This document shows positions 51,618 through 61,972 of a stretch of DNA of 64,000 nucleotides, in pieces. The stretch covers positions 62,001-126,000 of the forward strand of contig NZ_JAKUCN010000003.1 of assembly GCF_022808595.1 (NCBI RefSeq), written 5' to 3'. This DNA is from Microvirga solisilvae (GTDB lineage Bacteria; Pseudomonadota; Alphaproteobacteria; Rhizobiales; Beijerinckiaceae). Under the pieces are notes generated by a model. It was not told the origin of the DNA. It was given only the letters and a program-made list of their open reading frames with translations, and did no database searches. The first letter of the stretch is position 1; the number at the start of each line of letters is the position of its first letter. The translations under genes were made by a program, and so were the position numbers.

Positions 51618-52633
51618 TAGAACCCCGACAGGACGATCTTGCCCTTGGCGCGATTGCTCTCGATGAAGGCATGCGCTTTCTTGAGATTGGCCGCATTGAT
51701 CGGCCCAAGCACATCGGCGAGCGTCGACTTGATAGTGCCTGCGTCTATCAGGCGCGAGGCCTCGTTCAAAATCTCGTGCTGGCGCTCCATGTCCGCCGTC
51801 TGGAAGGTGGAGCGGGTGAACATCGATTCCCAGTGAATTGAAACAGACTTGCCTTTCAGAAGGCTGATATCGAGCGGATCCTTCGGATCGTCGATAAGCG
51901 CGAAGTGTCCCTGAGGGACAATGAGCTTCGCGATCTCGGCGAAATGCGTCTCCGTATGCGTGATCGAGAACACGAAGGCGGGTGCGCCGATCCCTAAAGC
52001 CTCCACCTGCGCGGCGAGCGGCTTGGTATGATCGATCACATGATGCGCGCCGAGCTCCTTGGCCCAACTTTGCGTTTCCGGGCGTGAAGCGGTGGCGATC
52101 ACCGTCACATTCGTGAGCTTGCGCGCGAGCTGCACGGCAATGGAGCCGACGCCGCCTGCCGCGCCGACGATCAGGATAGCATTGGCGGCCCCCTTCACCG
52201 GGCGCTTGATATCCAGGCGGTCGAACAGGGTCTCCCAGGCGGTCAGCGTCGTGAGGGGCAGGGCGGCAGCCTCCTCGAAGCTCAGATTCTTCGGTTTTAC
52301 GCCGACGATCCGCTCATCGACCACATGGAATTCCGCATTGGTGCCCGAGCGGGTGATGGCGCCCGCATAGAACACCTCGTCTCCCGCCTTGAAGAGGGAA
52401 ACCTCCGCGCCCACGGCGCGCACGATTCCCGCGGCGTCATAGCCTAAAACCTTGTGGCTGCCGGGCTCGGCCTGGGCGCGCTTACGCACCTTGGTATCGA
52501 CGGGGTTGACCGAAACCGCCTTGATTTCCACCAGAAGATCCCGCGGGCCCGGTTCCGGGCGGGGCAGCTCGATATCGATGAGGGAGGCGTCGGCCTCGAT
52601 GGGTAGGGATTGCTGATAACCAACAGCGCGCAT
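51617..52633 (-). CDS. Zinc-binding-type quinone oxidoreductase (NADPH:quinone reductase-like)
   Basis: The 338-residue MDR-family protein begins MRAVGYQQSLPIEADASLI, includes the IKAVSVNPVDTKVR segment and the dinucleotide loop GAAGGVGSIAVQLAR. The pattern matches the zinc-binding alcohol dehydrogenase/ZADH group often called quinone oxidoreductase. It is divergent from an HxlR regulator carrying a conserved Cys, a common arrangement for electrophile or quinone response. The start 52633 is preferred to 52660. Confidence 0.92.
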   Translation of the reverse strand: MRAVGYQQSLPIEADASLIDIELPRPEPGPRDLLVEIKAVSVNPVDTKVRKRAQAEPGSHKVLGYDAAGIVRAVGAEVSLFKAGDEVFYAGAITRSGTNAEFHVVDERIVGVKPKNLSFEEAAALPLTTLTAWETLFDRLDIKRPVKGAANAILIVGAAGGVGSIAVQLARKLTNVTVIATASRPETQSWAKELGAHHVIDHTKPLAAQVEALGIGAPAFVFSITHTETHFAEIAKLIVPQGHFALIDDPKDPLDISLLKGKSVSIHWESMFTRSTFQTADMERQHEILNEASRLIDAGTIKSTLADVLGPINAANLKKAHAFIESNRAKGKIVLSGF

Positions 52634-52729
52634 GACTTGTCTCCATTTCGGTAGAGACATAGTTGGCCATAGGGCTTAAGCTCGCAAGAACGCACAATTA
52701 AAGCCCATAGTGTCAAAAAGGATACCGTG

Positions 52730-53077
52730 ATGCCCCGTGCCCCAAGGCAGCAATCATGCACCGGCTGTTCCGTCGAGCGGGCGCTCAGCCTCATCGATGG
52801 CAAATGGAAGATCGTGATCCTCTACAAGCTGCTGAAGGGAACCTTGCGTTTCAACGAGTTGCGGCGCCTCATTCCCGGCGTGACCCAGCGCATGCTCACC
52901 CACCAGCTCAGGGAGCTGGAGGCCGACGGTCTCATCGTTCGCGTGGTCTATGCGCAGGTTCCGCCGCGGGTTGAATATTCCCTGTCCACGCGCGGGCAAA
53001 GCCTGGAGCCCGTGCTTCTCGCCCTCAAGCAATGGGGAGACACGAATCTGTCGTCTCAAGCAGCGAAAGCAGCATAA
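52730..53077 (+). CDS. HxlR/DUF24-family transcriptional regulator
   Basis: The 115-residue winged-helix regulator has Cys13 in GCSVERALSLIDGKWK, the position used for thiol sensing in many HxlR proteins (YodB, HypR, QorR). The DNA-binding part is LRFNELRRLIPGVTQRMLTHQLRELEADGLI. A second Cys, Cys10, precedes it. It probably controls the divergent quinone oxidoreductase across the 96-base gap. AAGGA precedes the GTG-ATG pair; ATG at 52730 is used. Sensing of quinones or disulfide stress is inference. Confidence 0.92.
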   Translation: MPRAPRQQSCTGCSVERALSLIDGKWKIVILYKLLKGTLRFNELRRLIPGVTQRMLTHQLRELEADGLIVRVVYAQVPPRVEYSLSTRGQSLEPVLLALKQWGDTNLSSQAAKAA

Positions 53078-53167
53078 AGTTGCTGGAATTGCGGAAACTT
53101 AACCCTGCCATGTGCAGAAGCGTACGCTTTCCTTGCGCGACCTGCCGCTCTGTGGCAACGCTCGCGT

Positions 53168-53186
53168 AACGATCAGAAAACGATCA
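53168..53186 (+). promoter_or_regulatory. Direct repeat AACGATCA with 11-base period before gdh
   Basis: AACGATCA occurs at 53168-53175 and again at 53179-53186, a period of one helical turn, ending 15 bases before the glutamate dehydrogenase ATG. OmpR-family factors often bind such tandem sites. The closeness to the ribosome-binding site (AAGAGG) means it could also be an RNA-level or chance feature. Confidence 0.3.
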
Positions 53187-53201
53187 TAAGAGGATACGCG
53201 C

Positions 53202-56200
53202 ATGAAGCTGGAAACGCCGACCAGCGGAAGCGAACTGACGGCCGAGGCCGTTGCGGTTCTGGAAGCCGGGCACAAAGCCATTCCACCCACCTTCGTTCGC
53301 GATCTCTATGGGCGCGTGCCGCCTGAGGATCTCGCCGCGTATTCGCCGTCCGCCCTCGCGGAACTGGCTGCGGCGGCTTACGAGCATCTCAAGGCGCCGC
53401 GCGCCGGTGGCGGCGAGGATGTCCGCCTCATCGATCTCGAAATCGAGCGCGAGGGCCGCCGCAGGGATGTGACGGTTCTCGAAATCGTCAACGACAACAT
53501 GCCGTTCCTGCTTGATTCGACCCTCGCCGAGCTGGTCGATCAGGGCTACGAGCCTTATCTCGTCGCGCATCCCATCCTGGCCGTCGAGCGCGATGCTGAG
53601 GGCGCTCTGGTGCGCCTGATCGGCGAGGCCACCGCCGTGGCGCGTCATGGCGTGAAGCGCGAGAGCTTCATCCATGTTCACCTGCCGCGCATCGACGATG
53701 CCGAAACGCGTGATCGCCTCATCGAGGCCATGCGTCGCGTCCACAAGGACGTGTCGCTTGCCGTGCACGACTGGCCGTCCATGCGCGCCCGCGTCACGGA
53801 AATCGTCCAGAATTACCGTCTCAACCCGCCGCCGCTGCCGGACGACGAGGTGCGCGAGGCCGTGGCTTTCCTCGATTGGATCGCGCGCGACAACTTCACC
53901 TTCCTCGGCCTTCGCGAATACCGCCTGCCGAAGGATGACACCGCCGCCGATCCGGTGGAGGGCTCCGGTCTCGGCCTGCTGCGCGATCCTTCCGTGCGCG
54001 TTCTGCGCCGTGGTCGCGAACTCGTGGCGATGACGCCCGAAATCCGCGCTTTCCTTGAAAAGCCGCAGGCGCTCATCATCACCAAGGCGAATGTGAAATC
54101 CCGCGTTCACCGCCGCGCGCATCTCGATTATGTGGGCGTCAAGCTTTTCGATGCCGATGGCAGGCTTCGCGGCGAACTGCGTATCGTCGGCCTGTTCACG
54201 GCGAGCGCCTATACCAACACCACGGCGGAAGTGCCTTATCTGCGTCACAAAGTGGCGAAGGTGGTAGCCCGCGCGGGCTTCGATCCGTCGAGCTATGCGA
54301 GCCGCGCCCTTCTCAACGTTCTCGAGAATTATCCGCGCGACGAGCTGTTCCAGATCGACGAAGAGACGCTTTATCACTTCGCCATCGATATCATGAACCT
54401 GTCGGAGCGTCCGCGTGTTCGGGCGCTTCCGCGCGTCGACGAGTTCGACCGCTTCGTCTCGGTTCTCGTCTTCGTGCCGAAGGACCGCTACGACACCAGC
54501 GTGCGCCACCGCATCGGCCAGTTCCTCGCGGGCATCTATGAAGGCCGCGTTTCCGCATCCTATCCGGATTATCCGCAAGGTCCCCTGGCGCGCACTCACT
54601 ACATCATCGGCCGCGACGAGGGCGAAACGCCGGACGTTTCCCGCGACACCCTGGAGAAGGGCATCGCCGCCATCGTGCGCACCTGGAGCGATTCCCTTCG
54701 CGACCAGCTCGACGAGACCATGGGCGGCGCCCGTGCGCGTGGCCTTGCCACGCGTTACGCCGAAGCCTTCAGCGCGGCCTATCGCGAGGCCTTCGGCGCC
54801 GAGCAGGCGATCAAGGACATCGCGCTCCTGGAGCAGCTCTCCGAGGCGCGCCCGCGCGCCGTCGATCTCTATCGCCGCGAAGGCGATGACGACACGCGCG
54901 TTAACCTGAAGGTGTTTTCGCGCAATGCGGCTTTGCCGCTCTCCGACCGCGTGCCGCTGCTCGAGAATCTCGGCTTCCGCGTGGTGAACGAGCGAACCTA
55001 CCGCGTGATTTCCACCGGCGTGTCGGGCATGGACCGTGTGTGGCTCCACGACATGGCGCTGGAGCGCGCAGCTGGTGGTGCTATCGATATTGACGAGATC
55101 CAGACGCTGATCGAGGCGGCCCTGCTCGCTCTCTTCCGTGGCCTTGCGGAGTCGGATGGTTTCAACCGTCTGGTGCTCGAAGCGGGCCTCGGCTGGCGCG
55201 ATGTCGCCATGGTGCGCACGCTGGGCCGCTATCTGCGTCAGATCCAGGTCGCCTACGCGCAGGATTACCTTGCCGACACGCTGGCCCGCCATTCAGAGAT
55301 CACGAAGAACATCGTGAAGCTGTTCTATGCGCGCTTCGATCCGCGCCATGCCGGCAATGCCGAGGCTGAAGCGGCTGTCCGTGCGGCCATCGAGGAGCAG
55401 CTGAAGAACGTCACGAGCCTCGACGACGACCGCATCCTGCGCCGTTTCATCAACCTGATCGAAGCGGCTGTGCGCACCAACTTCTTCCAGCTGGAAGGCA
55501 ACGGCCTGCCGCGCCAGACCATCGCATTCAAGTTCGAATGCGCGAAGGTGGAAGGCCTGCCGCTGCCCAAGCCCCTCTACGAGATCTTCGTTTATTCGCC
55601 ACGCGTCGAAGGCGTGCATCTGCGCTACGGCAAGGTGGCGCGCGGCGGCCTTCGCTGGTCCGACCGTCCGCAGGATTTCCGCACCGAGGTGCTGGGCCTC
55701 GTGAAGGCGCAGCAGGTGAAGAACGCGGTGATCGTGCCGGTCGGCGCCAAGGGCGGCTTCGTGCCCAAGCACCTGCCGCCCGCGAGCGACCGTCAGGCCT
55801 GGCTCAACGAGGGCACCGAGAGCTACCGCATCTTCGTGCGCACGCTCCTGCAGCTCACCGACAATATCGAGGGCGATCGCCTCGTGCCGCCTGCCGACAC
55901 GGTGCGCCACGATGGGGACGATCCCTATCTCGTGGTCGCCGCTGACAAGGGCACGGCCACTTTCTCCGACACGGCGAATGCGCTCTCCATCGAAAAGGGC
56001 CATTGGCTCGGCGATGCCTTCGCCTCCGGCGGCAGCCAGGGCTACGATCACAAGAAGATGGGCATCACCGCACGCGGTGCCTGGGAAGCGGTGAAGCGCC
56101 ACTTCCGCGAGATGGACATCGATATCCAGACGCAGCCCGTGACGGTGGCGGGCGTGGGCGACATGTCCGGCGACGTGTTCGGCAACGGCATGCTGCTCTC

Positions 56201-58031
56201 GCGCGCCCTGAAGCTCGTGGCGGCCTTCGACCATCGCGACATCTTCCTTGATCCGAATCCGGATCCGGAAACCTCGTTCAAGGAGCGCGAGCGTCTGTTC
56301 GCCCTGCCGCGTTCGAGCTGGCAGGATTACGACAAGTCGCTCATCTCACAGGGCGGCGGCGTGTTCCCGCGTAATGCGAAGTCGATTCCGCTCTCGACAG
56401 AGGTGCAGGCACTCCTGGGCCTCCCCCAGGCTCAGGCAACGCCCGCCGAGGTGATGACGGCGATTCTGAAGGCGCAGGTGGGTCTGCTCTGGTTCGGCGG
56501 CATCGGCACCTACATCCGTTCGTCCTCCGAAACCGACGAGCAGGTGGGCGATCGCGCCAACGACGCGATCCGTATTGCGGGTGTGGATGTCCGCGCCAAG
56601 GTGATCGGCGAGGGCGCCAATCTCGGCATGACCCAACGCGGCCGCATCGAAGCCGGACAGAATGGCGTGCGCCTCAACACTGATGCCATCGACAATTCGG
56701 CGGGCGTGAATACTTCTGACGTGGAAGTGAATATCAAGATCGCACTCACCACCCCTGAGCGCGATGGACGTCTGCCGGAAGAGGCGCGCAACACGCTTCT
56801 CGCCGACATGACCGACGAGGTTGCGGGCCTGGTGCTGCGCAACAACTATCTGCAGACCCTGGCGCTCTCGCTCTCCGAGCAGCGCGGCCTCGCCGATCTT
56901 GGTTTCGCGCGCCGTCTCATGCAGATGCTGGAATCGCAAGGTCGTCTCAACCGCAAGGTGGAGTACCTGCCCGACGACGCAACGCTCACCGAGCGCGCCC
57001 GTCGTGGCGAGGCGCTCACGCGCCCCGAACTCGCGGTGCTGCTCGCATACGCCAAACTCTCGCTGCATGACGAATTGCTTGAGAGCGCGGTGCCCGATGA
57101 TCCGTATCTCGGCAAGGAGCTGGACCGGTACTTCCCGGCCGCCATGCGCGAGCGTTTCCCGGATGCGATTGCAACACATCGCCTGCGCCGCGAGATCATC
57201 GCGACGCAGCTCGCCAACGCCATCATAAATCGCGGCGGCCCCACCATGGTGGCGCGCCTCGTGGATCAGACCGGTGCCGACGCACCGACGATCGCGGCAG
57301 CCTATGCGGCGACCCGCGATGCTTTCGGCCTGACCGACATGAACCTCGCCATCGATGCCCTCGACGGCGTGGTGCCGGGCGCGCTGCAGCTGCGTCTCTA
57401 TGGCGAGTTGCAGGACCTGCTCATGAACCGGATCGTCTGGTTCATCCGCAACGTGGATTTCAGCACGCATTCCCTCGACACGATCATCGGCGCCTATCAG
57501 GCCGGTATCGCGGACGTGGAGCGCGGCCTGCCGACAACCCTGTCGCCTGAGGCTCTCGAAGCCCTGAATGCCCGCGCGAAGGCGCTGATCGATCAGGGCA
57601 CGCCTGAGGCGCTCGCGCGCCGCATCGCGGCTCTGCCCGATCTCGTCGCGGCGCCCGATATCGTGCTGACCGCACAGAAGACGGGCAAACCCGTGAGCGA
57701 CATCGCGCGCACGCATTTCGCGCTCGAGGCCGCGTTCCGTCTCGGCGCGCTCATCGGCGCGGCGCATGAGATCAGCGTCAGCGATTACTTCGACCGCCTG
57801 GCGCTCGACCGTGCCGTCGACAGCATCGCCTATGCCCATCGCGGCCTGACGGCGGAGGTCGCCGCAGGCGATCTCTCCGGCACGGAAGCGGTCCAGGCCT
57901 GGAGCGAAAAGCGCGGCGCGGATGTGAGCCGCATCCGCGGTGCAGTCGACAGCATCGTGTCATCGGGCCTCACGCTCTCCAAGATCACCGTGGCGGCGAG
58001 CCTCCTCGGCGATCTGGCGCGGACATCGTGA
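53202..58031 (+). CDS. gdhB: NAD-dependent glutamate dehydrogenase, large (180-kDa class)
   Basis: At 1609 residues this matches the L-GDH180 class, which deaminates glutamate to 2-oxoglutarate with NAD+. The catalytic core contains GGLRWSDRPQDFRTEVLGLVKAQQVKNAVIVPVGAKGGFV (in outline, about residues 812-852), with the reactive Lys in VGAKGGF. The N-terminal about 650 residues carry regulatory ACT/PAS-like domains and the C-terminal third is helical. A complete reading frame without interruptions is seen. It is transcribed from its own promoter (gap 53078-53201). Gene symbols differ by organism; gdhB or gdh2 are used. Confidence 0.95.
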   Translation: MKLETPTSGSELTAEAVAVLEAGHKAIPPTFVRDLYGRVPPEDLAAYSPSALAELAAAAYEHLKAPRAGGGEDVRLIDLEIEREGRRRDVTVLEIVNDNMPFLLDSTLAELVDQGYEPYLVAHPILAVERDAEGALVRLIGEATAVARHGVKRESFIHVHLPRIDDAETRDRLIEAMRRVHKDVSLAVHDWPSMRARVTEIVQNYRLNPPPLPDDEVREAVAFLDWIARDNFTFLGLREYRLPKDDTAADPVEGSGLGLLRDPSVRVLRRGRELVAMTPEIRAFLEKPQALIITKANVKSRVHRRAHLDYVGVKLFDADGRLRGELRIVGLFTASAYTNTTAEVPYLRHKVAKVVARAGFDPSSYASRALLNVLENYPRDELFQIDEETLYHFAIDIMNLSERPRVRALPRVDEFDRFVSVLVFVPKDRYDTSVRHRIGQFLAGIYEGRVSASYPDYPQGPLARTHYIIGRDEGETPDVSRDTLEKGIAAIVRTWSDSLRDQLDETMGGARARGLATRYAEAFSAAYREAFGAEQAIKDIALLEQLSEARPRAVDLYRREGDDDTRVNLKVFSRNAALPLSDRVPLLENLGFRVVNERTYRVISTGVSGMDRVWLHDMALERAAGGAIDIDEIQTLIEAALLALFRGLAESDGFNRLVLEAGLGWRDVAMVRTLGRYLRQIQVAYAQDYLADTLARHSEITKNIVKLFYARFDPRHAGNAEAEAAVRAAIEEQLKNVTSLDDDRILRRFINLIEAAVRTNFFQLEGNGLPRQTIAFKFECAKVEGLPLPKPLYEIFVYSPRVEGVHLRYGKVARGGLRWSDRPQDFRTEVLGLVKAQQVKNAVIVPVGAKGGFVPKHLPPASDRQAWLNEGTESYRIFVRTLLQLTDNIEGDRLVPPADTVRHDGDDPYLVVAADKGTATFSDTANALSIEKGHWLGDAFASGGSQGYDHKKMGITARGAWEAVKRHFREMDIDIQTQPVTVAGVGDMSGDVFGNGMLLSRALKLVAAFDHRDIFLDPNPDPETSFKERERLFALPRSSWQDYDKSLISQGGGVFPRNAKSIPLSTEVQALLGLPQAQATPAEVMTAILKAQVGLLWFGGIGTYIRSSSETDEQVGDRANDAIRIAGVDVRAKVIGEGANLGMTQRGRIEAGQNGVRLNTDAIDNSAGVNTSDVEVNIKIALTTPERDGRLPEEARNTLLADMTDEVAGLVLRNNYLQTLALSLSEQRGLADLGFARRLMQMLESQGRLNRKVEYLPDDATLTERARRGEALTRPELAVLLAYAKLSLHDELLESAVPDDPYLGKELDRYFPAAMRERFPDAIATHRLRREIIATQLANAIINRGGPTMVARLVDQTGADAPTIAAAYAATRDAFGLTDMNLAIDALDGVVPGALQLRLYGELQDLLMNRIVWFIRNVDFSTHSLDTIIGAYQAGIADVERGLPTTLSPEALEALNARAKALIDQGTPEALARRIAALPDLVAAPDIVLTAQKTGKPVSDIARTHFALEAAFRLGALIGAAHEISVSDYFDRLALDRAVDSIAYAHRGLTAEVAAGDLSGTEAVQAWSEKRGADVSRIRGAVDSIVSSGLTLSKITVAASLLGDLARTS

Positions 58032-58044
58032 TGGGATCATCGAG

Positions 58045-59418
58045 GTGAGCGGGGGCGAAGTGCAGGAAAAGCCTGCTTTCGCCTCGCGCCCCGCGATCCT
58101 GGGCTGGCTGCTCTTCGATTGGGCCTGCCAGCCCTTTTTCACCCTCGTCACCACTTTCGTCTTCGCGCCCTATTTCGCGGCATCCCTCGCGCCCGATCCG
58201 GTGACGGGCCAGAGCCTCTGGGGCTATGCGACGGCGGCAGCGGGCTTCGCGCTCGCCATCCTCTCGCCGGTTCTCGGCTCCGTCGCCGATGCGACGGGCC
58301 CGAAGAAGCCGTGGATTTCGGCTTGCGGCCTCGTGCTATTCATCGCTTCCTTCGCGCTCTGGTATGCCGCGCCGGGCCAGCCGAACGCGATTCCAATCGC
58401 CCTCATCGGTTTCGCCTTCGCGACAATCGCGGTCGAAGTGGCAGCGGTGTTCAACAACGCCATGATCCCGCATCTCGTGCCGCCGGAGCGTTTCGGGCGC
58501 CTCTCCGGCGCCGGCTGGGCGATGGGCTATCTCGGCGGCTTGGTGTCGCTCGTGATCGTGCTGGGTTTCCTCGCGGCGGATGCGGGTAGCGGCAAGACAG
58601 TGCTTGGCTTTGCGCCGCTCTTTGGACTCGATCCTGCGGCGCGCGAAGGCGACCGCATTACAGGCCCATTTTCGGCCCTGTGGTTTCTCATCTTCGTGAT
58701 GCCGCTCTTCCTGTTTACGCCCGACATCGCGCGTTCAAAGTTGAAACTGGGTGAGGCTGTGCGCCATGGATTGGCGCAGGTGAAAAACACGCTCACCGAC
58801 GCGCGGCGGCATGAGGGCGTGCTGCGCTTCCTCATCGCCAACATGGTCTATCAGGATGCGCTCGTCGCACTCTTCGCCTTTGGCGGAATCTACGGAGCAG
58901 GCGTCTTCGGCTGGCAGGCGACGGAGCTCGGACTCTTCGGCATCCTACTCACCATCACCGGAACCATCGGCGCGCTGATCGGCGGCCGCCTCGACGACCG
59001 CTTCGGCGCAAAGCCCGTGATCATGGGCGCGATCCTCGTGCTCGCGCTCGTCTGCCTCGGCGTGCTGTCCTTGGGGCGGGAGCACATTCTCTTCGTCATC
59101 CCGACCGTGCCGGCAGGCGAGGGGCTTTATGCGAGCACGCCGGAAAAGCTCTTCGTCCTGCTCGGCCTCGTCATCGGCTCCGTCGCTGGTCCCTTGCAGG
59201 CTTCCTCTCGCAGTCTACTCGCGCGGCTCGTTCCACCGCGCGAGGCCGGGCGCTACTTCGGATTGCTCGCCTTGTCCGGAAAGGTCACGTCCTTCCTCGC
59301 GCCGCTCGCGGTGGCGGTGGCGACCGCGATCTTCCAAACGCAAGCCGCAGGACCAGCGGTGCTGATCCTGTTTCTTTTCGCGGGCTTTATTCTGCTGAGC
59401 GGCGTGAAGCGGGCGTGA
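58045..59418 (+). CDS. UMF1-type (Atg22-like) MFS transporter
   Basis: The 457-residue transporter has 12 helices. ILGWLLFDWACQPFFTLVTTFVFAPYF at the start and SRSLLARLVPPREAGRYFGLLALSGKVTSFLAPL near the end are typical of the UMF1/Atg22-like family. The start is probably GTG at 58045 (or GTG 58060 with GGGGGC upstream); no in-frame ATG is well placed, and the ATG at 58031 is out of frame. It is 13 bases after the gdh stop, so co-transcription is likely. Substrate could be amino acids, given yeast relatives and the gdh context, but this is inference. Confidence 0.88.
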   Translation: MSGGEVQEKPAFASRPAILGWLLFDWACQPFFTLVTTFVFAPYFAASLAPDPVTGQSLWGYATAAAGFALAILSPVLGSVADATGPKKPWISACGLVLFIASFALWYAAPGQPNAIPIALIGFAFATIAVEVAAVFNNAMIPHLVPPERFGRLSGAGWAMGYLGGLVSLVIVLGFLAADAGSGKTVLGFAPLFGLDPAAREGDRITGPFSALWFLIFVMPLFLFTPDIARSKLKLGEAVRHGLAQVKNTLTDARRHEGVLRFLIANMVYQDALVALFAFGGIYGAGVFGWQATELGLFGILLTITGTIGALIGGRLDDRFGAKPVIMGAILVLALVCLGVLSLGREHILFVIPTVPAGEGLYASTPEKLFVLLGLVIGSVAGPLQASSRSLLARLVPPREAGRYFGLLALSGKVTSFLAPLAVAVATAIFQTQAAGPAVLILFLFAGFILLSGVKRA

Positions 59419-59419
59419 A

Positions 59420-59740
59420 CTATTCCAGCGTCACGGCGGTGCCGCTGACGGTGACCATCATCATGCCTTCGTTCTTGCCGATCGCGCCGTAATCCATGTG
59501 CACGCCCACGATGGCATGAGCCCCGAGACGCTGCGCTTCCTCGATCATCTCGTTCAAGGCGGTATCGCGCCCGTCGCGCAGCACGCGCTCATACGAACCC
59601 GAGCGCCCGCCCACCACATCGCGGATAGAGGCGAAGAAATCGCGAAAGACATTCGCACCGAGAATGGCCTCGCCCGAGACGATGCCGCGATAAGCGGCAA
59701 TGCGGCGGCCTTCGATGGAGGGCGTGGTGGTGACGATCAT
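59420..59740 (-). CDS. YbjQ/UPF0145 family protein
   Basis: The 106-residue protein has [28 protein letters not shown] and [25 protein letters not shown] in outline, the YbjQ fold. Sometimes called heavy-metal-binding domain, but no metal role is established. It converges with the MFS gene two bases away. The start at 59740 gives the usual MIVTTTPS. Confidence 0.93.
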   Translation of the reverse strand: MIVTTTPSIEGRRIAAYRGIVSGEAILGANVFRDFFASIRDVVGGRSGSYERVLRDGRDTALNEMIEEAQRLGAHAIVGVHMDYGAIGKNEGMMMVTVSGTAVTLE

Positions 59741-59786
59741 CAGGGTCTCCTTTTGATGTCGCATATATGGGAAGCGAAAGGAGAAA

Positions 59787-59826
59787 CGTCATCCCGGACG
59801 GAGCGAAGCGCAGATCCGGGATGACG
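59787..59826. repeat. Single palindromic repeat unit
   Basis: CGTCATCCCGGACGG ... ATCCGGGATGACG forms one complete 40-base palindrome of the same family as the outer units at 11691-11940 and 42665-42903, between YbjQ and the 3' end of purH. Confidence 0.8.
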
Positions 59827-59834
59827 CCATTAGC

Positions 59835-61427
59835 TTAGTGACGGAAGTGCCTGTGGCCGGTGAAGACCATGGCGAGGCCGGCCTCGTCTGCGGCCTTGAT
59901 CACCTCGTCGTCGCGCATGGAGCCGCCGGGCTGGATCACGGCGGTAGCGCCGGCTTCCGCGGCAGCGAGAAGGCCGTCCGCGAAGGGGAAGAAAGCGTCG
60001 GAGGCGACGACCGAGCCCTTGGCGAGGGTCTCCGGCAGGCCTGCTGCTTTCGCGGCTTCCGCGGCCTTCCAGGCTGCGATGCGGGAGGAATCGACGCGGC
60101 TCATCTGGCCGGCGCCGATGCCGACGGTCGCGAGATCCTTCGCATAGACGATGGCGTTCGACTTCACGTGCTTGGCGACGCGGAAGGCGAAGCGCAGGTC
60201 CGCGAGCTCACGCTCCGTGGGAGCGCGCTTCGTCACCACCTTCAGGTCCATGGCATCGACCACGGCGTTGTCGCGCGACTGAGCGAGGAATCCGCCCGCC
60301 ACGGTGCGCAGCGTCAGGCCGGCCTGGCGCGGATCGGGCAGGGCGCCTGCAAGCAACAGGCGCAGGTTCTTCTTCGCGGCGACGATGGCGATGGCCTCTT
60401 CGCTGGCGTCGGGCGCGATGATCACTTCCGTGAAGATCTCGGTGATGGCTTTTGCTGCTTCCGCATCGAGGGTGCGGTTCATGGCGACGATGCCGCCGAA
60501 GGCCGAGACCGGATCGCAGCGCAGGGCCTTCTCGTAAGCCTCCACGAGGTTTGCGCCTTCAGCCACGCCACAGGGATTGGCGTGCTTCACGATCACGATG
60601 GCCGCCGAGCGCTCGGGCGCGAATTCCGCAACCGCTTCGTAGGCGGCGTCGGTGTCGTTGATGTTGTTATAGGAGAGCTGCTTGCCCTGCACCTGACGCG
60701 CGGTGGAGACGCCGGGGCGCTGCTCGGGCGTGCGGTAGAAAGCGGCGCTCTGGTGCGGGTTCTCGCCGTAGCGCATGACTTCCGCGATGGAGCCGCCGAG
60801 CGCGCGGAAGGGCGGGGTGGCGTCACCGAGTTCGCTGGCGAACCAGTTGGAGATCGCCGCGTCGTAAGCTGCGGTGCGGGAATAGGCCTTCTGCGCGAGG
60901 CGGCGGCGGAGCGTGTAGGTCACTGCGCCGTCATATTGCTTCAGGTCGTCGAGAACGGCAGCGTAGTCGGCGCCGTCCACCACCACCGCTACGTCGCCGT
61001 GGTTCTTGGCGGCAGCGCGGATCATGGCAGGGCCGCCGATATCGATGTTCTCGATGCAGTCGTCGTAGGGGCGACCCGCGGCGACGGTGGCCTCGAAGGG
61101 ATAGAGGTTCACCACCAAGAGATCGATAGGCTGGATGCCGTGGGCCAGCATGGCGGCCTGGTGCTCAGGATTGGCGCGGATGCCAAGAAGGCCGCCATGG
61201 ACGGACGGATGAAGCGTCTTCACGCGCCCGTCCATCATCTCGGGAAAGCCCGTGAGATCGCTTACGTCCTTCACGGGCAGACCCGCCTCGCTCAGCGCCT
61301 TGTGCGTGCCGCCGGTGGAGACCAGCTCGATGCCGCGCGCGGACAAAGCACGGGCGAAGTCCACGAGGCCCGTCTTGTCGGATACGGAAAGCAGAGCGCG
61401 GGAAACGCGCTTCAGATCGCTCGGCAT
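59835..61427 (-). CDS. purH: Bifunctional AICAR transformylase / IMP cyclohydrolase PurH
   Basis: The 530-residue protein performs the last two steps of purine synthesis. The N-terminal cyclohydrolase part starts [20 protein letters not shown] and contains GRVKTLHP. The transformylase part contains [13 protein letters not shown] with the catalytic Lys-His pair, and [11 protein letters not shown]. The ATG at 61427 (MPSDLKR) is used. It is the last long gene of the minus-strand end block, downstream of the heparinase-like gene with small genes in between. Confidence 0.96.
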   Translation of the reverse strand: MPSDLKRVSRALLSVSDKTGLVDFARALSARGIELVSTGGTHKALSEAGLPVKDVSDLTGFPEMMDGRVKTLHPSVHGGLLGIRANPEHQAAMLAHGIQPIDLLVVNLYPFEATVAAGRPYDDCIENIDIGGPAMIRAAAKNHGDVAVVVDGADYAAVLDDLKQYDGAVTYTLRRRLAQKAYSRTAAYDAAISNWFASELGDATPPFRALGGSIAEVMRYGENPHQSAAFYRTPEQRPGVSTARQVQGKQLSYNNINDTDAAYEAVAEFAPERSAAIVIVKHANPCGVAEGANLVEAYEKALRCDPVSAFGGIVAMNRTLDAEAAKAITEIFTEVIIAPDASEEAIAIVAAKKNLRLLLAGALPDPRQAGLTLRTVAGGFLAQSRDNAVVDAMDLKVVTKRAPTERELADLRFAFRVAKHVKSNAIVYAKDLATVGIGAGQMSRVDSSRIAAWKAAEAAKAAGLPETLAKGSVVASDAFFPFADGLLAAAEAGATAVIQPGGSMRDDEVIKAADEAGLAMVFTGHRHFRH

Positions 61428-61533
61428 GGCGGCCGCTCCATGAAGGGGTAAAGGATGCGGGCGCGATAGCACGGGAGGTCCCGGATGGGAACCGCGAAGG
61501 GTGGCGTTCCAGGCTTTTGAGGATGGATGACGC

Positions 61534-61884
61534 TCAGAGATCGATGCCGATCCTGGGCAGAATCCAGAGGGTGACGAGATAAAGTCCCATGGTCAGAAGG
61601 CAGGACAGCGCCAGGGAAAGCCAGAACCCGAGTCCATGCCGGAGCATCATCGGAAAGGCGAGAAACATCGGGAGGGACGGGAGGACGAACCAAAAGGTCG
61701 CTTGCGAATGGCTGGCGATGCGCTCCAGGTCGGAAGTGTCGCGCCACAGCCAGATGATGCCGAGCACGGAGACCAGGGGGAGCGAAGCAATGAGCCCACC
61801 GAGCCCAGGGCTGCGCCGTGCGACCTCCGAGATGATCATGACGAGGACGCCTGAAACGGCTGCTTTGATGATCAGGTAGGTCAT
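61534..61884 (-). CDS. DUF3147 family small membrane protein
   Basis: The 116-residue protein has about four helices: [58 protein letters not shown] and [21 protein letters not shown]3147 proteins are small integral membrane proteins of unknown function. The start at 61884 gives MTYLIIKA. It sits 106 bases upstream of purH and reads the same way. Confidence 0.88.
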   Translation of the reverse strand: MTYLIIKAAVSGVLVMIISEVARRSPGLGGLIASLPLVSVLGIIWLWRDTSDLERIASHSQATFWFVLPSLPMFLAFPMMLRHGLGFWLSLALSCLLTMGLYLVTLWILPRIGIDL

Positions 61885-61972
61885 GGTTGCATCGCTTCTC
61901 AATTGGCGTCGGAAGCGCAAATAGCTCAGGAGGTGGAGCATTCCATGAGGAGCAAGGGGCCGAGCCAGGAAT

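Noticed and set aside
53184-55292. Minus-strand open frame of 702 codons
   Set aside because: It lies fully inside NAD-glutamate dehydrogenase on the other strand and shows no motif. The same applies to minus frames at 55293-56234 and 56346-57839.
59838-61451. Plus-strand open frame of 537 codons
   Set aside because: It is the mirror of purH and has no recognisable domain.
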